A stretch of 7,690 bases of DNA from CAZULF01 sp964621215 (GTDB taxonomy: Bacteria; Pseudomonadota; Gammaproteobacteria; UBA1113), in contig CAZULF010000098.1 of NCBI GenBank assembly GCA_964621215.1, positions 1-7,690 on the forward strand. The letters are read 5' to 3'. Shown piece by piece: positions 5,351 to 7,690 of the stretch; the first letter of the stretch is position 1; every line of letters begins with the position of its first letter. A program made the translations under genes and the position numbers. The notes beneath the pieces were generated by a model. It was given only the letters and a program-made list of their open reading frames with translations. It was not told where the DNA came from and searched no databases.

Positions 5351-6865
5351 ATGACAACTGAAGAAACAACACAAGATTTGCTTCTTGATGAAAATGAACA
5401 AATAGCACAACGCCGCGCAAAATTAGCGGAGTTGCGTCTGCAAGGTAATGCATTTCCCAATGATTTTCACCGTGATTCATTAGCAGCAGATCTCATGCGA
5501 GATTTTAATACGTTAGATCATGAGCAACTCGATGTTAAAAAAATTCATTGCAAAGTGGCTGGTCGTATCATGACACGGCGCTTGATGGGCAAAGCCAGCT
5601 TTGTTCATCTGCAAGATATGTCGGGAAAACTCCAGCTATATGTGAAAGAAAGCGAAGTTTCACCGGAAGTGTATGAACAATTTAAACGATGGGATATCGG
5701 CGATATTATTGCCGCGGAAGGCAATTTATTTAAAACAAAAACCGGTGAGTTATCGTTGCATGCATCCGCTATTCGCTTACTTACCAAATCGTTACGGCCG
5801 TTGCCCGATAAATTCCACGGTTTATCCGATGTTGAAATGCGCTATCGACAACGCTATGTTGATTTAATAACGAATGAAGCGGCGCGTCGCACATTTACCA
5901 TTCGCACACAAGTCATTGCGGGTATACGTCAATTTTTGAATGCGCGCGGTTTTTTAGAAGTGGAAACACCCATGATGCATCTTATTCCTGGGGGTGCAGC
6001 AGCAAAACCTTTCGTCACTTTTCATCACACATTAGATATGGAGTTATATTTACGTATCGCCCCAGAATTATTTTTGAAGCGATTAGTGGTCGGCGGTTTT
6101 GAAAAAGTTTATGAAATTAATCGCAACTTTCGTAATGAAGGATTATCAACCCGTCATAATCCAGAATTTACTATGATTGAATTTTATCAGGCTTATGCAG
6201 ATTATAATGATCTCATCGATCTCACCGAAGAAATGATGCGAACTTTAGCACAAAATGTGTTAGGAAAAACAACGGTACATTATCAAGGTGAAGATTATGA
6301 TTTTGCTCAACCGTTTGCTCGCATGACGATTGTCGAATCGATTTTACATTATAATCCAACGATCACTGAGGCTGAATTGCGCGATATAAAACAAGCAACA
6401 GCGATTGCTAAAAAGCTAGGTGTTGAAGTTAAGTCTTCTTACGGCTTAGGTAAAATTCAAGTTGAAATTTTTGAGAAGACCGTGGAGCATCGACTGAAGC
6501 AGCCGACATTTATTACGGAATATCCAGCCGAAGTCTCGCCTTTAGCACGTCGTAATGATGAAAACCCAGAGGTGACAGATCGTTTTGAATTTTTCGTTGG
6601 CGGTCGCGAATTAGCGAATGGTTTTTCAGAATTAAATGATCCTGAAGATCAAGCGGAAAGATTTTTACAACAAGTAGCAGAAAAAGCTGCGGGTGATGAA
6701 GAAGCTATGCATTATGATGCAGATTATATTACGGCGTTAGAGTATGGTTTGCCGCCTACAGCAGGAGAGGGCATTGGTATTGATCGTTTAGTAATGTTAT
6801 TTACTGATTCACCATCAATCCGTGACGTGATTTTATTCCCGCATATGCGTCCAAAGATAGAATAA
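5351..6865 (+). CDS. lysS: Lysyl-tRNA synthetase, class II
   Basis: Charges tRNA-Lys with lysine using ATP, in the cytosol; homodimer in the family. The 504-aa length from ATG 5351 fits E. coli LysS (505 aa). An N-terminal helical segment with QRRAKLAELRLQGNAFPNDF (18-37... family-typical) precedes the OB-fold anticodon-binding domain (about 65-150, KVAGRIMTRRLMGKASFVHL). The class II catalytic core follows: motif 1 GFLEVETPMM (200-209), motif 2 from FRNEG to IEFY (260-279) including the Arg-His loop RHNPEF, and motif 3 GIGIDRLVMLF (474-484). The open frame extends upstream through the repeat to a TTG at 5255, but the added residues are not family sequence, so ATG 5351 is preferred. The ribosome binding site is weak (GGA at 5339-5341). 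prfB-lysS is a conserved gammaproteobacterial pair, here separated by the repeat. Confidence 0.97.
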   Translation: MTTEETTQDLLLDENEQIAQRRAKLAELRLQGNAFPNDFHRDSLAADLMRDFNTLDHEQLDVKKIHCKVAGRIMTRRLMGKASFVHLQDMSGKLQLYVKESEVSPEVYEQFKRWDIGDIIAAEGNLFKTKTGELSLHASAIRLLTKSLRPLPDKFHGLSDVEMRYRQRYVDLITNEAARRTFTIRTQVIAGIRQFLNARGFLEVETPMMHLIPGGAAAKPFVTFHHTLDMELYLRIAPELFLKRLVVGGFEKVYEINRNFRNEGLSTRHNPEFTMIEFYQAYADYNDLIDLTEEMMRTLAQNVLGKTTVHYQGEDYDFAQPFARMTIVESILHYNPTITEAELRDIKQATAIAKKLGVEVKSSYGLGKIQVEIFEKTVEHRLKQPTFITEYPAEVSPLARRNDENPEVTDRFEFFVGGRELANGFSELNDPEDQAERFLQQVAEKAAGDEEAMHYDADYITALEYGLPPTAGEGIGIDRLVMLFTDSPSIRDVILFPHMRPKIE

Positions 6866-6909
6866 GCGAGGGAGCGGAGTCGACTAGAGAAGAGAGGACT
6901 ATTTGTGGA
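6866..6909. other. Purine-rich lysS-rimI spacer
   Basis: The 44-nt gap is almost free of pyrimidines for long stretches and includes the 8-bp palindrome AGTCGACT (6878-6885) and a GAGAGG run (6892-6897) that may act as the rimI ribosome binding site at a rather long 12-nt spacing. No terminator is visible, so rimI is probably co-transcribed with lysS. Confidence 0.4.
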
Positions 6910-7377
6910 ATGAAAGCTCAAATGAACGTGCAAGCAAATTGTGTCATTTGTCCTATGACCACACTGCACATTCCTGCAGTAGTCGCCATTGAACGAGATT
7001 CGTTTCCCTATCCTTGGGGGGAAGCAGTGTTTCGGGATTGTTTACGTGTTGGGTATCAATGTTGGGTGATAGAATATAACGATACAGTCATTGCCTATGC
7101 TATTGTTATGGTAGTGTTGGATGAAAGCCATTTGCTAAACATCGCCGTTGCGTCAAATTATCGAAATCAAGGTATAGCACAGTGGTTTTTGTTAAATTTA
7201 ATAGAAAATTTACGAATACAAAAAATTCGTCATCTCTATTTAGAAGTGCGACAAAGCAACCAAATAGCCATACGCCTCTATGAACAATTGGGATTTAAAC
7301 AAGTGGGTGTCCGTCCGGATTATTATCCCACAGAAACCGGCAAAGAAGATGCTATTTTATTCACTAAAGAAATGTAA
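6910..7377 (+). CDS. rimI: Ribosomal protein bS18 N-alpha-acetyltransferase (RimI)
   Basis: GNAT-fold enzyme that transfers acetyl from acetyl-CoA to the N-terminal amine of ribosomal protein bS18 in the family prototype. The 155-aa protein aligns over nearly its whole length with E. coli RimI (148 aa): SFPYPWGEAVF (31-41), VVLDESHLLNIAV (68-80), the acetyl-CoA pyrophosphate-binding loop RNQGIA (85-90, R-x-x-G-x-A), LEVRQSN with the catalytic-base Glu112, IRLYEQLGF with the proton-donor Tyr124, and the substrate-side signature RPDYYPTETGKEDAI (135-149). The start is uncertain: ATG 6910 gives 155 aa and ATG 6922 gives 151; the E. coli protein starts about ten residues further in, so either would keep the fold. 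In E. coli rimI lies close to prfC; here the two are directly adjacent, 7 nt apart. Confidence 0.93.
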   Translation: MKAQMNVQANCVICPMTTLHIPAVVAIERDSFPYPWGEAVFRDCLRVGYQCWVIEYNDTVIAYAIVMVVLDESHLLNIAVASNYRNQGIAQWFLLNLIENLRIQKIRHLYLEVRQSNQIAIRLYEQLGFKQVGVRPDYYPTETGKEDAILFTKEM

Positions 7378-7384
7378 TTAAACT

Positions 7385-7690
7385 ATGAAATTGACAGATG
7401 AAATTAATCAACGGCGAACTTTCGCCATTATCTCTCACCCAGATGCAGGTAAAACCACCTTAACAGAAAAATTTTTATTAATGGGTGGGGCTATTCAATT
7501 AGCCGGTACCGTCAAAGGTCGTAAAGCAGCGCGTCACGCTACATCAGATTGGATGGAACTGGAAAAACAGCGCGGAATTTCTGTTACCACCTCAGTGATG
7601 CAATTCCCGTATAAAAATAGTATCGTTAATTTATTAGATACACCAGGCCACGAAGATTTCTCGGAAGACACCTATCGGACGTTGACTGCA
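7385..7690 (+). CDS. prfC: Peptide chain release factor 3 (RF3), 5' part
   Basis: RF3 is a translational GTPase that removes RF1 or RF2 from the ribosome after peptide release. Only the first 102 codons are in the window; the frame runs off the right edge without a stop. They cover most of the N-terminal half of the G domain: P-loop SHPDAGKTT (17-25), the switch I segment SDWMELEKQRGISVTTSVM (54-72) characteristic of RF3 among EF-G-like GTPases, and the G3 motif DTPGHED (85-91) followed by FSEDTYRTL. The start ATG 7385 is set by an in-frame TAA at 7379-7381 just upstream. There is no clear ribosome binding site, so translation may be coupled to rimI, which ends 7 nt earlier. With prfB about 2 kb away, this window encodes both a release factor and its recycling GTPase. 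Confidence 0.97.
   Translation, partial: MKLTDEINQRRTFAIISHPDAGKTTLTEKFLLMGGAIQLAGTVKGRKAARHATSDWMELEKQRGISVTTSVMQFPYKNSIVNLLDTPGHEDFSEDTYRTLTA

Noticed and set aside
5110..5480. Minus-strand ORFs through the prfB-lysS repeat
   Set aside because: They read the inverted repeat and antisense of prfB and lysS. Peptides such as PRLVRGI are, as I recall, common spurious translations of this repeat type.

Overview
The window looks like ordinary chromosome from a moderately AT-rich gammaproteobacterium. The evidence is an adenylylation-type GlnA very close to the enterobacterial enzyme, an RF2 gene with the classical programmed +1 frameshift, the prfB-lysS pairing, and rimI next to prfC. The base composition and a GC-rich inverted repeat between prfB and lysS (of a type I associate with host-associated Legionellales/Coxiella-like and Rickettsia-like genomes) would fit an intracellular or symbiotic lineage. 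That placement is an inference from memory and is weak.

Layout. (1) Positions 1-2111, plus strand: glnA (type I glutamine synthetase), then after 20 nt a secreted DUF4124-domain protein with a strong ribosome binding site. (2) Positions 2104-2701, minus strand: a hicA-hicB toxin-antitoxin pair, reading tail to tail into the DUF4124 gene with an 8-bp overlap. Its own promoter and a likely HicB operator lie at 2719-2751. (3) Positions 2702-2925: a divergent intergenic region of 224 nt with the hicAB promoter/operator, a 23-nt AT-rich palindrome and a likely promoter for the next gene. (4) Positions 2926-7690, plus strand: a membrane fatty-acid desaturase with a helical C-terminal extension, prfB (RF2, intact through a +1 frameshift at codon 26), a 5238-5321 inverted-repeat element, lysS, rimI, and the first 102 codons of prfC (RF3, cut by the window end).

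How the genes work together. The right half is dominated by translation functions: RF2 and RF3 for termination and release-factor recycling, lysyl-tRNA synthetase for charging, and the N-acetyltransferase of ribosomal protein bS18. The short gaps desaturase-prfB (15 nt) and rimI-prfC (7 nt) suggest co-transcription. The left half is a nitrogen-assimilation locus followed by an accessory toxin-antitoxin insertion. RF2 synthesis should be autoregulated through its recoding site.

No wholly new system is evident. The points most worth a second look are the prfB-lysS repeat, whose two arms differ by compensatory base-pair changes and which is open in frame with both flanking genes; the 23-nt palindrome upstream of the desaturase; the desaturase C-terminal extension; and a Trp-to-Cys change next to the active-site loop of GlnA.
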